Shown here: one piece after another, positions 50,362 through 58,807 of the stretch
Layout of the letters: every line of letters begins with the position of its first letter
How positions within the stretch are numbered: position 1 is the first letter of the stretch
Assembly: GCA_041916675.1 (NCBI GenBank)
Contig: JAYRZB010000011.1
Location: forward strand, 13,114-77,113
Reading direction: 5' to 3'
DNA length: 64,000 bases
Source: JAYRZB01 sp041916675
GTDB taxonomy: Bacteria; Pseudomonadota; Alphaproteobacteria; Rhizobiales; Devosiaceae
Made by a program: the position numbers and the translations under genes
Notes under the pieces: generated by a model
The model's database searches: none
Seen by the model: only the letters and a program-made list of their open reading frames with translations
What the model was told of the DNA's origin: nothing

Positions 50362-51234
50362 ATGAACTCAACACACAACCTTGAATGGAAGCTTCTGGCC
50401 GCCCCCATGGTGGTGTTCCTGCTTTTGTTCCTGGGCTTTCCGGTCCTGCTCAATCTTTACTACTCGCTCTCCGAGGTGCGCTTCGAAACCCTGCGCGCCC
50501 CGCAGCTGATCGGCCTCGCCAATTATGCCGAAGTTCTGGGCGATGGCGCCTTCTGGCGCGCCAGCTGGTTCTCGCTGCGCTTTGGCATCATCACCGCGCT
50601 CGCCCAGTGCCTGCTGGGCCTGGGGCTCGCCATCTTCCTTGCCCCGCTGCTCGAAAAGCGCTCGAGCCTGATGGCCTGGCTCATGCTTCCGCTCATGGTC
50701 GCACCGGCCATGGTGGGGCTGATGTACCGGCTGGTGCTGCACGAATTCGTCGGCCCGGTGCCCTATTATCTCTATCAATGGTTCGGCAACAGCCCGTCCT
50801 TCCTCAATGCCGAGAATGCCTTCTGGACGCTCTGCGTCATCGAAACCCTGCAATGGACGCCCTTTGCCTTCCTGCTCTTCCACATGGCCTATCAGGCCGT
50901 GCCGCAGGAAGTGCGCCAGGCCGCCCAGATCGATGGCGCCGGCCCCTGGGCCCTGCTCTGGACCATCGAACTGCCGCTGATGGTGCCAACGCTGGTTGTC
51001 GCCTTCTTCATCCGCTTCATCGATGGCTTCCGGGTGTTCGACAATGTCTACACCCTCACCGGCTCGGGCCCCGGCGGCTCCACCACCTCTTTGCCAATCT
51101 ATATCTACGAGGCGTTTTTCAAGCAGGGCGCCATCGGCAAGGCCGTCGCCGCCTCGGTCGTGCTGTTCCTTGCCTCCTTCATCATCCTTTATGGCCTGAA
51201 CTGGCTGACCAGCCGCCGGAGGGTTGCTGCATGA
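50362..51234 (+). CDS. ABC sugar transporter permease, MalF type
   Basis: A 290-residue permease with six helices, starting MNSTHNLEWKLLAAPMVVFL. The EAA loop that contacts the ATPase is in QEVRQAAQIDGAGPWALLWT. A GTG seven codons upstream (50341) is possible but has no ribosome site. The stop overlaps the second permease. No ATP-binding subunit lies in the cluster. Confidence 0.88.
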   Translation: MNSTHNLEWKLLAAPMVVFLLLFLGFPVLLNLYYSLSEVRFETLRAPQLIGLANYAEVLGDGAFWRASWFSLRFGIITALAQCLLGLGLAIFLAPLLEKRSSLMAWLMLPLMVAPAMVGLMYRLVLHEFVGPVPYYLYQWFGNSPSFLNAENAFWTLCVIETLQWTPFAFLLFHMAYQAVPQEVRQAAQIDGAGPWALLWTIELPLMVPTLVVAFFIRFIDGFRVFDNVYTLTGSGPGGSTTSLPIYIYEAFFKQGAIGKAVAASVVLFLASFIILYGLNWLTSRRRVAA

Positions 51235-52052
51235 TCAATGCCCTCCGCTGGCTCGTCTTTGCCATCGCCGCCGTTGCGCTCAATTTCCCGGTCATCGTCA
51301 CCCTCATCACCGCCTTCAAGACGCCTAGGGAACTCTCAACCAATCCCGGTTTCTGGGTCGCCAATCCAACTCTGGATAATTTCGGCAAGGTCCTGCAGGT
51401 CAGCGACCGGCTCAACATCTTTGCCTATCTCGGCAATTCGCTGGCCGCCGCCCTGATCGGCACCACGCTCGCCCTGCTGCTGGCCATTCCGGCCGCCTTT
51501 GCGGTGGCCCGTGGCAATTACGGGCGGCGTGTGCTCATGCCCGCCATCGTCAACCTGCGCGCCGTGCCGCTGATCATCTTTGCCATCCCGCTCTACATGA
51601 TGTTCCAGCTCGTCGGCCTGCTCGATACCCAGTTGGGCCTTGGGCTGATCCTGACCATCGTCAACCTGCCGCTGGCCCTGGTCATCATGGTCAATGCCAT
51701 CGCCGACATTCCCGCCGAGCTCGATGAAGCCGCCCGAATGGATGGCGCGGGCACCTGGCAGGTGCTCATCGGCATCATCGCCCCGGTCTGCCGCCCGGCC
51801 ATCGTCACCACCTTCATTTTCGGCTTCATCACCGCCTGGAACGAGTTTTTGTTCGGGCTCATGCTCACCACTGCCAAGGCCGTGCCGATGACGGTGGGTG
51901 CCTCGTTCTTCTTTGCCGCCAGCGGCGGTGGCGTGCAGTGGGGCATGGCCTCTGCGGTCATGATTGTCGGCGCCCTGCCGCCCATGCTTTTGGGCCTGAT
52001 CATGTATCGGCAGATTTCCGGCTCGATGACCGCTGGCGCCATCAAAGGGTGA
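51231..52052 (+). CDS. ABC sugar transporter permease, MalG type
   Basis: A 273-residue permease with six helices. The EAA loop is AELDEAARMDGAGTWQVLIG. The start overlaps the preceding stop (ATGA), which rejects the 555-residue ORF reading through the previous gene. It is the last gene of the nan transport operon. Energy must come from an ATPase encoded elsewhere, as with shared UgpC/MsmX-type subunits. Confidence 0.9.
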   Translation: MINALRWLVFAIAAVALNFPVIVTLITAFKTPRELSTNPGFWVANPTLDNFGKVLQVSDRLNIFAYLGNSLAAALIGTTLALLLAIPAAFAVARGNYGRRVLMPAIVNLRAVPLIIFAIPLYMMFQLVGLLDTQLGLGLILTIVNLPLALVIMVNAIADIPAELDEAARMDGAGTWQVLIGIIAPVCRPAIVTTFIFGFITAWNEFLFGLMLTTAKAVPMTVGASFFFAASGGGVQWGMASAVMIVGALPPMLLGLIMYRQISGSMTAGAIKG

Positions 52053-52059
52053 AGCCCGG

Positions 52060-52088
52060 TTGACCCTTGCGGCAATGCTGGATATTTT
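52060..52088 (+). promoter_or_regulatory. Predicted promoter of the structured 52-kb leader
   Basis: TTGACC (52060-52065) and TATTTT (52083-52088) are 17 bases apart, a near-consensus vegetative promoter beginning right after the last nan permease gene. Transcription would start near 52095. Confidence 0.55.
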
Positions 52089-52094
52089 GGGCCC

Positions 52095-52409
52095 GTTCAA
52101 TCGAACCTGAGGTCTCGCCCGAAAATGATCTGAAACCCGCAAGGATGCCGCAGCCGTCACTGTCCCCCCCGCCTTGGGTCGGGCAGTTATGCGTGGGCAC
52201 CTGTGCGCGCTTTGGATCGGGACCCGGCTGGCAATCGCCACCGCTTGAACCTTCCCTTCGCTTGCTGACCTGACCGACCCTTTTGAGGGCATTTTGGTCA
52301 GCACCGCAGGTTCCCTATCGGCATCGCTAAACCCACCCGCAACCCGGACCAGTGGTCCGTTCATCACCCTTTTCCGCCGCCGGCCCAGCCACGCGGCCAG
52401 GAGGTTTGC
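52095..52409 (+). ncRNA. Candidate structured leader RNA
   Basis: This roughly 315-base stretch has no supported ORF but several stems. GCTGACC (52264-52270) pairs with GGTCAGC (52296-52302) around an inner CCCT..AGGG stem, and CGGACC/GGTCCG (from about 52345) form a tight hairpin. It leads to an AGGAGG ribosome site and a 54-codon ORF. It matches no riboswitch class I know; I looked for cobalamin, TPP and glycine signatures and did not find them. Pairings are by eye. Confidence 0.35.
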
Positions 52410-52574
52410 ATGCCCAAATTTACCTTTCAGCGCCCGCTTCCCGTCAAACGCACCCAGTGGACGGGCAGCGGCAAACAACCCATTCCGGTGCGGGCAAAGC
52501 CTGCTCCCCTTGCCCCACAAACCGGACATGGCTTGAAACTTGATCTGCCGGGTGCCCCACGCAAACCCAGCTGA
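52410..52574 (+). CDS. Small Pro/Lys-rich protein with a strong ribosome site
   Basis: A 54-codon ORF beginning MPKFTFQRPLPVKRTQWTGS and ending DLPGAPRKPS, preceded by AGGAGG at 52399-52404. The product is basic, with no membrane or signal sequence and no recognised family. It lies between the nan operon and the mce gene on the other strand. The near-consensus Shine-Dalgarno argues for translation. It may be a regulatory or small structural protein. Confidence 0.5.
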   Translation: MPKFTFQRPLPVKRTQWTGSGKQPIPVRAKPAPLAPQTGHGLKLDLPGAPRKPS

Positions 52575-52589
52575 TCTGACGGCAAAGGG

Positions 52590-53015
52590 TCAAGCCGGCT
52601 GCATGTCCGGCTTGACCTCTTCGAGCTCAATCAGCGTGCCGTCAAAGTCCTTGGGATGCAGGAACAGCACCGGCAGCCCGTGCGCCCCGATCCTGGGCCT
52701 GCCATCGCCCAGCACCCGCGCGCCATCGCGCACCAGCGCCTCGGCCGCCGAAGCGATGTCGGCCACTTCAAAGCACAGGTGATGAATACCCCCGCTCGGG
52801 TTCTTTTCCAGAAACCCGGCAATCGGCGACTTGTCCCCGTAAGGATGCAGTAACTCAACCTTGCTATTGGGCAGCAGCACGAACACCACCGTCACCCCAT
52901 GTTCGGGCACGTTCTGCGGCGCCGAAACCTCGGCCCCCAGCCAGTCACGATACCGCGCGGTTGCCTTTTCCAGGTCCGGCACGGCGATGGCTACATGGTT
53001 CAGTCGGCCGATCAT
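52590..53015 (-). CDS. mce: Methylmalonyl-CoA epimerase
   Basis: The 141-residue VOC-fold enzyme converts (S)- to (R)-methylmalonyl-CoA. It begins MIGRLNHVAIAVPDLEKATA, includes VELLHPYGDKSPIAGFLEKN and GGIHHLCFEVADI, and ends LIELEEVKPDMQPA, with metal-binding His and Glu in place. It lies 43 bp after the mutase gene on the same strand and completes the pathway with pccAB and the mutase. Confidence 0.95.
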   Translation of the reverse strand: MIGRLNHVAIAVPDLEKATARYRDWLGAEVSAPQNVPEHGVTVVFVLLPNSKVELLHPYGDKSPIAGFLEKNPSGGIHHLCFEVADIASAAEALVRDGARVLGDGRPRIGAHGLPVLFLHPKDFDGTLIELEEVKPDMQPA

Positions 53016-53058
53016 CTACGCATTTCCCCTGACTTCCCCGTTAAGAAACGATTCACTT

Positions 53059-55182
53059 TCAACGGTTTGAAAGCCGCCCCTGAATCTGATTCAAAACTTG
53101 AAATGCCGCTTCCAGAACATTCGTGCCCGGCCCAAAGATTTCGGCCACCCCGGCATCGCGCAGGAATTGATAGTCCTGCTCGGGGATCACCCCACCCACG
53201 ATCACCGTCACCTCCCCGAGCCCCCGCGCCTTCAGTTCCGCAATCAGTTCGGGCACCAGCGTTTTGTGCCCCGCCGCCAGCGACGACACGCCAACCGCAT
53301 CCACCTTCATTGCTGCCACATGGTCGGCGACTTCCGGTGCGGTCTCGAACAGGTCGCCCATATGCACGTCAAAGCCGAGATCGGCAAAGGCCGAGGCAAT
53401 CACCTTGGCCCCCCGGTCATGCCCATCCTGCCCCATCTTGGCGATAAAGATCGAGGGCGCGCGCCCCTCGGCCTTGCGGAACCCATCGATCCGGCCCGCC
53501 AGCGCCGCATATTCAGCGTCCCCGGCATAAGAATCCGCATAGACCCCCGAAATCACCTTGGTCACCGCCTGATGGCGGCCGAACACATCTTCCATGGCCT
53601 GCGAGATTTCCCCCAGCGTTGCCCGGGCCCGCGCCGCTTCAATGGCGGCTTCGAGCAGATTGCCCTCATCCTTGGCGGCAAACTCGCGCAACGCCGCCAG
53701 CATCGACTGGCAGCGGCCCTCGTCGCGGCTGCGCTTGATCTGGCCGAGCCGGGCCACCTGCTCCTCGCGCACCTTGGCATTATCGATCTCGCGCACCTCG
53801 ATCGGCTCGGGGTTTTCCACCCGGAACCGGTTGACGCCCACGATCACCTCCTCGCCCCGGTCCACCCGCGCCTGCCGCAGCGCTGCGGCGCGCTCGATCT
53901 CGAGCTTGGGCCCACCGGTGGCAATCGCCCTGGTCATGCCGCCCTGCGCTTCCACCTCGGCAATGATGGCCCTGGCCCCGTTGACCAGATCCGCCGTCAG
54001 CGCCTCGACATAATAGGAACCACCGAGCGGATCGACCACATCGGTCACCCGGCTTTCATGCTGCAGGATCAGCTGCGTATTGCGCGCCAGCCGCGCCGAA
54101 AAATCGGTCGGCAGCGCAATCGCCTCGTCGAACGAATTGGTGTGCAGGCTCTGCGTGCCCCCCAGCACCGCCGCCATCGCCTCAATCGTGGTGCGGATCA
54201 CATTGTTATGCGGGTCCTGCTCGGTCAGCGACACGCCCGATGTCTGGCAATGGGTGCGCAGCATCTTGCTGCGCGCATCCCTTGCGCCCAGCCCGGTCAT
54301 GATCTCGCTCCACAGGGTCCGCGCCGCCCTGAGCTTGGCCACTTCGAGAAAGAAGTTCATGCCGATGCCGAAAAAAAAGCTCAGCCGCCCGGCGAACGCA
54401 TCGATATCGAGCCCCTTGGCCTGGGCCGCCCGCACATAGGCCATGCCATCGGCCAGCGTATAGGCCAGCTCCTGCACCGCCGTCGCCCCGGCCTCGTGCA
54501 TGTGATAGCCCGAAATCGAGATCGAGTTGAACTTGGGCATGTGCTGGGCGGTGTGGGCAATGATATCGCCCACGATCCGCATCGAAGGCTCGGGCGGATA
54601 GATATAGGTATTGCGGACCATGAACTCTTTGAGAATATCGTTCTGAATGGTCCCATCGAGCTGGGCCTGGCTCACCCCCTGCTCCTCGGCCGCCACGATG
54701 AACATGGCCAGCACCGGGATCACCGCCCCGTTCATGGTCATCGACACGCTCATCTGGTCGAGCGGAATGCCCTCGAAGAGGATTTTCATGTCCTCAACGC
54801 TATCGATCGCCACCCCCGCCTTGCCCACATCCCCGGTTACCCGCGGATGGTCGCTGTCATAGCCGCGATGGGTGGCCAGGTCGAACGCCACCGAAAGCCC
54901 CTTCTGCCCCTTTTCGAGATTGGCCCGATAAAACGCATTGCTCTCCCGCGCCGTCGAGAACCCGGCATATTGCCGGATCGTCCACGGCCGGTTGGCATAC
55001 ATCGTCGCCCGCACCCCGCGCGTAAACGGCTCGACACCGGGCACCGCATCATCAGCCCCGAAATACACCGGCCTGACCGCAATCCCCCCATAGTCGCGCT
55101 CGAGAGCCGCAAGCGGCACCTCCCGCAACTCCTTCTGCGCCAGCTTCTCCCAGCGGGCATAGGCGTTTGAACTATCGGTCAT
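53059..55182 (-). CDS. scpA: Methylmalonyl-CoA mutase, full-length form
   Basis: The 707-residue adenosylcobalamin enzyme interconverts (R)-methylmalonyl-CoA and succinyl-CoA. The catalytic barrel has RPWTIRQYAGFSTARESNAF, and RTHCQTSGVSLTEQDPHNN; the C-terminal cobalamin domain has the DxHxxG motif in MGQDGHDRGAKVIASAF. Both halves are on one chain. I start at 55182 (MTDSSNAYARWEKL), five codons after the first ATG. Confidence 0.96.
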   Translation of the reverse strand: MTDSSNAYARWEKLAQKELREVPLAALERDYGGIAVRPVYFGADDAVPGVEPFTRGVRATMYANRPWTIRQYAGFSTARESNAFYRANLEKGQKGLSVAFDLATHRGYDSDHPRVTGDVGKAGVAIDSVEDMKILFEGIPLDQMSVSMTMNGAVIPVLAMFIVAAEEQGVSQAQLDGTIQNDILKEFMVRNTYIYPPEPSMRIVGDIIAHTAQHMPKFNSISISGYHMHEAGATAVQELAYTLADGMAYVRAAQAKGLDIDAFAGRLSFFFGIGMNFFLEVAKLRAARTLWSEIMTGLGARDARSKMLRTHCQTSGVSLTEQDPHNNVIRTTIEAMAAVLGGTQSLHTNSFDEAIALPTDFSARLARNTQLILQHESRVTDVVDPLGGSYYVEALTADLVNGARAIIAEVEAQGGMTRAIATGGPKLEIERAAALRQARVDRGEEVIVGVNRFRVENPEPIEVREIDNAKVREEQVARLGQIKRSRDEGRCQSMLAALREFAAKDEGNLLEAAIEAARARATLGEISQAMEDVFGRHQAVTKVISGVYADSYAGDAEYAALAGRIDGFRKAEGRAPSIFIAKMGQDGHDRGAKVIASAFADLGFDVHMGDLFETAPEVADHVAAMKVDAVGVSSLAAGHKTLVPELIAELKARGLGEVTVIVGGVIPEQDYQFLRDAGVAEIFGPGTNVLEAAFQVLNQIQGRLSNR

Positions 55183-55204
55183 CTCGCACGTCTCCAATTC
55201 TCAC

Positions 55205-55330
55205 CCATTCCGCTCGGTGCTCACCGCTCACCCCACCTTAATCCTCCCCGCAAGGTCGAAGGAGGCACAGTGGCACAGCTTGCGTGTCTCCCTCCCCCTT
55301 GCGGGGAGGGGTCAGGGGTGGGGGTCAACC
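55205..55330. repeat. GC-rich mosaic repeat between the mutase gene and a DUF559 gene
   Basis: The segment contains the phrase CCGCTCGGTGCTCACCGCTC, CAAGGTCGAAGGAGGCACAG and a CCCTCCCC..GGGGAGGG palindrome. The same phrases recur at 55640-56035, so the DUF559 gene at 55312-55662 is framed by matching repeat units. Confidence 0.75.
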
Positions 55331-55662
55331 CGCCCAAACTTCTCCGCCAGAACGACAGAAACCCCCTCAGCATTCTCCACCACGTCGCGATTGGTGAACC
55401 TAACCACCTCGTACCCCCGCTCGGCCAGGTACCTGTCCCGCACCGCATCACGCTTGATCCCCGTTTCGGTGCCATGGGTATCGCCATCAACCTCGATCAC
55501 GACTGCCGGGCTGTGGCAGGCAAAATCCACGATATATGGCCCGATTGGCACCTGCCGTCGCCAGTGCATTCCCGCCTGCCGGAAGGGATGCAATATCCGC
55601 CACATCCGCTTTTCCGGCTCCGGCGGATTCCGCCGCATCTCCCTGGCCCGCTCGGTGCTCAC
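55312..55662 (-). CDS. DUF559 family endonuclease-like protein, first copy
   Basis: A 116-residue protein of the DUF559 / very-short-patch-repair-like family. The restriction-endonuclease-like core is RRQVPIGPYIVDFACHSPAV and VIEVDGDTHGTETG, then YEVVRFTNRDVVENAEGV. The GTG start lies inside the repeat phrase, and an ATG at 55638 is equally possible. A paralogue is at 58037-58474 on the other side of pccA. DUF559 genes are often single, mobile-like cargo genes; cellular function is unknown. Confidence 0.75.
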   Translation of the reverse strand: MSTERAREMRRNPPEPEKRMWRILHPFRQAGMHWRRQVPIGPYIVDFACHSPAVVIEVDGDTHGTETGIKRDAVRDRYLAERGYEVVRFTNRDVVENAEGVSVVLAEKFGRVDPHP

Positions 55663-56038
55663 CGCTCACCCCCACCCCATCCCTCCCCGCAAGGGGGAGG
55701 GAGGAACAGTGGCACAGCTTGCGTGTCTCCCGCCCCGCAAGGTCGAAGGAGGCACAGTGGCACAGCTGGCGTGTCTCCCTCCCCCTTGCGGGGAGGGGTC
55801 AGGGGTGGGGGTACGCAGCAGGCAAGGCGCCAGAAACCTCAGGCCCGCACGCCCCACCCGAACCGCCCGCCCATCAATCCTCGGCCACCCCCACCCCATC
55901 CCTCCCCGCAAGGGGGAGGGAGGAACTGTAGCACCACCTGTGTATCTCCCTCCCCGCCAGGTCGAAGGAGGAACAATGGCACAGCTGGCGTGTCTCCCCC
56001 CTTGCGGGGAGGGGTCAGGGGTGGGGGTGAGCGGAGCC
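55640..56038. repeat. GC-rich mosaic repeat, large block before pccA
   Basis: About 400 bases composed of at least four direct repeats of the unit around GGAGGcACAGTGGCACAGCT and two CCCACCCC(A)TCCCTCCCCGCAAG units. It fills the gap between the first DUF559 gene and the pccA stop at 56040, where no other gene is supported. Reading frames crossing it are artefacts. Confidence 0.85.
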
Positions 56039-56039
56039 A

Positions 56040-58037
56040 TCAAACCTCCGCAAACTCCAAGATCACCTGGTCCACCGCCAGCACCGCTCCGGCAACCACG
56101 TGCACCTTGGCCACGCGAGCCCGCTTTTCCGCCTTGAGCACGTTTTCCATCTTCATGGCTTCGACAATGGCCAGTTGCTGGCCATCCTCCACCACGTCAC
56201 CCTCCGCCACATCGATCCGCACCACCTGCCCGGGCATCGGGCAGAGCAGGAATTTCGACAGGTCCGGCGGCACCTTGATCGGCATGTGCGCCACCAGATC
56301 GGCGACGTGCGGCAAGAGCGTTGTCACCTTCAGGTCCGCGCCGCGATAGCGGATGCGGAAACCGGCGGTCTGGCGCGAAACCTTGAGCAGATAGACCTGC
56401 CCATCCACCCGCACCCGGGCAATCGAATCTCCCGCGCCCCAGTTCATTTCCACCAGTGTCTTGCCCGCCGCGCTCTGCAGCCAGTATTCGCCGTGTTTCT
56501 CGATAATCTCGAACTGCCAGCGTCCTTCCCCGATCAGCACCGCCTGCTGGCGGCTCGGCTGATAAAGCCCATTATCATTGGCATCGGCAAAGCCGCGCGC
56601 ATCGAGCTTATAGGCGGCGCAGGCGGCGAAGGCGGCAATCGCATCGAGCGCTGCCGGGGTCAGCGTTGCCCCCAAAAACCCCTCGGGAAACTCCTCGGCG
56701 ATATAGCCCGTCGTCATCCGCCCATCGCGGAACCGCTGCTGGTCCATCACGGTTGAGAGAAACGGCAGGTTGTGCCCCACCCCCTCGACCTCGAACTGGT
56801 CGAGCGCCGCCGCCATCGCATCAATCGCTTCCAGCCGCGTCGGCGCCCAGGTGCAGAGCTTGGCGATCATCGGGTCATAAAAGGTCGAGATTTCCCCGCC
56901 CTCGAACACCCCCGTATCGTTGCGCACCACCATGCCCGGCACCGCCTCTTCCTCCGGAGGTCGATAGCGCGTCAGCCGCCCCACCGATGGCAAAAAGTTC
57001 CGGTACGGGTCTTCGGCATAGAGCCGGCTCTCGATGGCCCAGCCATTCAGCTTCACGTCTGCCTGGGTCAGCGGCAGCTTTTCGCCCGCCGCCGCGCGCA
57101 GCATCAGTTCCACCAGATCGAGCCCGGTGATCAGTTCGGTCACCGGATGCTCCACCTGCAAGCGGGTGTTCATTTCGAGGAAATAAAAGTTCCGCTGTCC
57201 GTCGACGATGAATTCCACCGTGCCGGCGCTGGTGTACCCCACCGCCTTGGCCAGCGCCACCGCCTGCTCGCCCATCGCCTTGCGCGTTGCCGCATCAAGG
57301 AATGGCGAAGGCGCCTCCTCGATCACCTTCTGGTTGCGCCGCTGGATCGAGCATTCGCGTTCATTCAGATAGAGCACATTGCCGTGCTGATCCCCGATCA
57401 GCTGGATTTCGATATGCCGCGGCTCGGTCACGAACTTTTCGATGAAAATCCGGTCGTCGCCAAACGAACTTGCCGCTTCCGATTTGGAGCGCTCAAACCC
57501 CTCGCGCGCCTCCGCATCGTTCCAGGCGATGCGCATGCCCTTGCCCCCGCCGCCCGCCGAGGCCTTGATCATCACCGGATAGCCAACCTCACGCGCAATC
57601 GCCACCGCCTCATCGGCGTCCGCAATCAGCCCCATATGCCCCGGCACCGTCGAAACCCCGGCCTCGGCGGCAATCTTTTTGGAGGTGATCTTGTCGCCCA
57701 TCGCCTCGATGGCCTTCACCGGCGGCCCGACGAAAATGATCCCCGCCTTGTCCAGCGCTTCGGCAAATTTCGGGTTTTCCGACAAAAACCCATAACCCGG
57801 ATGCACCGCCTCGGCCCCCGTCGCCTTGCAGGCTCCGATGATCCTGTCGATCAAGAGATAGCTCTGCCCCGCCGGCGAACCACCGATATGCACCGCCTCA
57901 TCGGCCATGCGCACATGCAGCGCCTCTTTGTCGGCATCCGAATAGACCGCAATCGTCCGGATCGCCATCCGCTTTGCCGTCTTGATCACCCTGCAGGCAA
58001 TTTCCCCGCGATTGGCAATGAGAAGTGATTTAAACAT
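56040..58037 (-). CDS. pccA: Propionyl-CoA carboxylase alpha (biotin) subunit
   Basis: The 665-residue subunit carries biotin carboxylase, BT and biotin carboxyl-carrier domains in order. Visible are LLIANRGEIACRVIKTAKRM, the ATP-grasp loop KASAGGGGKGMRIAW, ECSIQRRNQKVIEEAPSP, and the biotinylation motif AMKM in IVEAMKMENVLKAEK near the C-terminus. It carboxylates propionyl-CoA together with PccB. The ATG overlaps the stop of the second DUF559 gene by one base (TGATG). Confidence 0.95.
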   Translation of the reverse strand: MFKSLLIANRGEIACRVIKTAKRMAIRTIAVYSDADKEALHVRMADEAVHIGGSPAGQSYLLIDRIIGACKATGAEAVHPGYGFLSENPKFAEALDKAGIIFVGPPVKAIEAMGDKITSKKIAAEAGVSTVPGHMGLIADADEAVAIAREVGYPVMIKASAGGGGKGMRIAWNDAEAREGFERSKSEAASSFGDDRIFIEKFVTEPRHIEIQLIGDQHGNVLYLNERECSIQRRNQKVIEEAPSPFLDAATRKAMGEQAVALAKAVGYTSAGTVEFIVDGQRNFYFLEMNTRLQVEHPVTELITGLDLVELMLRAAAGEKLPLTQADVKLNGWAIESRLYAEDPYRNFLPSVGRLTRYRPPEEEAVPGMVVRNDTGVFEGGEISTFYDPMIAKLCTWAPTRLEAIDAMAAALDQFEVEGVGHNLPFLSTVMDQQRFRDGRMTTGYIAEEFPEGFLGATLTPAALDAIAAFAACAAYKLDARGFADANDNGLYQPSRQQAVLIGEGRWQFEIIEKHGEYWLQSAAGKTLVEMNWGAGDSIARVRVDGQVYLLKVSRQTAGFRIRYRGADLKVTTLLPHVADLVAHMPIKVPPDLSKFLLCPMPGQVVRIDVAEGDVVEDGQQLAIVEAMKMENVLKAEKRARVAKVHVVAGAVLAVDQVILEFAEV

Positions 58038-58474
58038 CAGCCCTTCTTCCTCAGTTTGGCAGCGTCTCGAGAATTTCCACCCGCACTAAGCGATCCCCTC
58101 CCCCTTGCGGGGAGGGATAGGGTGGGGGTGGCCAGGCTCTCCAACGTCTCGATAATCATCCGTCCAACCCCATCGCGATTGCCCATCACGTCCCGATTGC
58201 TCACCCGCACCACCACATATCCCTCGTCGCGCAGAAAACGGCTGCGCTCCCCGTCATAGGTCCGCGCCGCGTCAGACCCGTGCGTATCCCCATCCACTTC
58301 GATCACCAGCCGCGGCGCATGGCAGACAAAGTCTGCAAAGTACCGCCCCATTGGCACCTGACGCCGGAAATGAAACCCCAGCGGCTTGAGCTCCCGCAAC
58401 AGCCCCCACATCACCCGCTCCGGCATTGTTGCGTTCTGCCGCAGGCTTCTCGCCCGGGCGATCTCTGGCTTCAC
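58037..58474 (-). CDS. DUF559 family endonuclease-like protein, second copy, with repeat-derived tail
   Basis: A 145-residue DUF559 protein from a GTG at 58474. The core RRQVPMGRYFADFVCHAPRL, VIEVDGDTHGSDAA and VVVRVSNRDVMGNRDGVGRM parallels the first copy. After ETLESLA the frame runs through a mosaic repeat, which codes for TPTLSLPARGRGSLSAGG, and stops exactly at the pccA start codon. The tail is therefore repeat DNA taken into the reading frame. Confidence 0.72.
   Translation of the reverse strand: MKPEIARARSLRQNATMPERVMWGLLRELKPLGFHFRRQVPMGRYFADFVCHAPRLVIEVDGDTHGSDAARTYDGERSRFLRDEGYVVVRVSNRDVMGNRDGVGRMIIETLESLATPTLSLPARGRGSLSAGGNSRDAAKLRKKG
58085..58135. repeat. Mosaic repeat unit inside the DUF559 coding sequence
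   Basis: A single CCCTCCCC..GGGGAGGG unit followed by ATAGGGTGGGGGTGG lies within the 3' end of the second DUF559 gene and is translated in frame. Confidence 0.75.
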
Positions 58475-58805
58475 CCCCACCCTACCCCTCCCCACAAGGG
58501 GGAGGGGACCGTCCGGCGCCTGCCCCAACCGGCTCTCCTCCCGCTTGTGGGGAGGAGGTGGAGGTGGGGGTCTTTCCCGCCCAGACATCCGCCGTCATCC
58601 CAAAACATCCCGCTCCCCCAAAACACCACGCTGTCCCCTCCCCCCTGCGGGGGACTGTTTATCTGGAGCGCGCCGCACCCCACCCTAACCCTCCCCACAA
58701 GGGGGAGGGGACCATCTGGCGCCTGCCCCGCCGCCTGCCCCAACCGGCTCTCCTCCCCCCTGTGGGGAGAGATAGGGTGGGGGCCCTTCGCGGCCGACAC
58801 CCCCA
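58475..58805. repeat. GC-rich mosaic repeat between DUF559 and the Abi-like gene
   Basis: The 333-base gap is filled by at least four CCCCACAAGGGGGAGGGGAC-type units and one GGACTGTTTATCTGGAGCGC linker, the same linker that borders copies at 28820 and 63723. No gene is supported here. Confidence 0.8.
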
Positions 58806-58807
58806 CT

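Noticed and set aside
50385..51230. N-terminal part of a 555-codon frame leading into the second sugar permease
   Set aside because: It overlaps the first permease out of frame. The real start at 51231 is fixed by the ATGA overlap and the membrane pattern.
52095..52409. Cobalamin riboswitch, considered because methylmalonyl-CoA mutase is nearby
   Set aside because: No B12-box-like conserved core was found, and the stretch is on the strand opposite to the mutase gene.
53098..55170. 690-codon open frame on the plus strand
   Set aside because: It is the antisense shadow of the methylmalonyl-CoA mutase gene in high-GC DNA and has no family resemblance.
55640..56038. CRISPR-like array of repeats before pccA
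   Set aside because: Units are palindromic, irregular in length and spacing, and the same family occurs singly elsewhere. There are no unique spacers and no cas genes.
56772..58028. 418-codon plus-strand frame opposite pccA
   Set aside because: It is an antisense shadow, rich in His, Arg and Pro, without start signals or family features.
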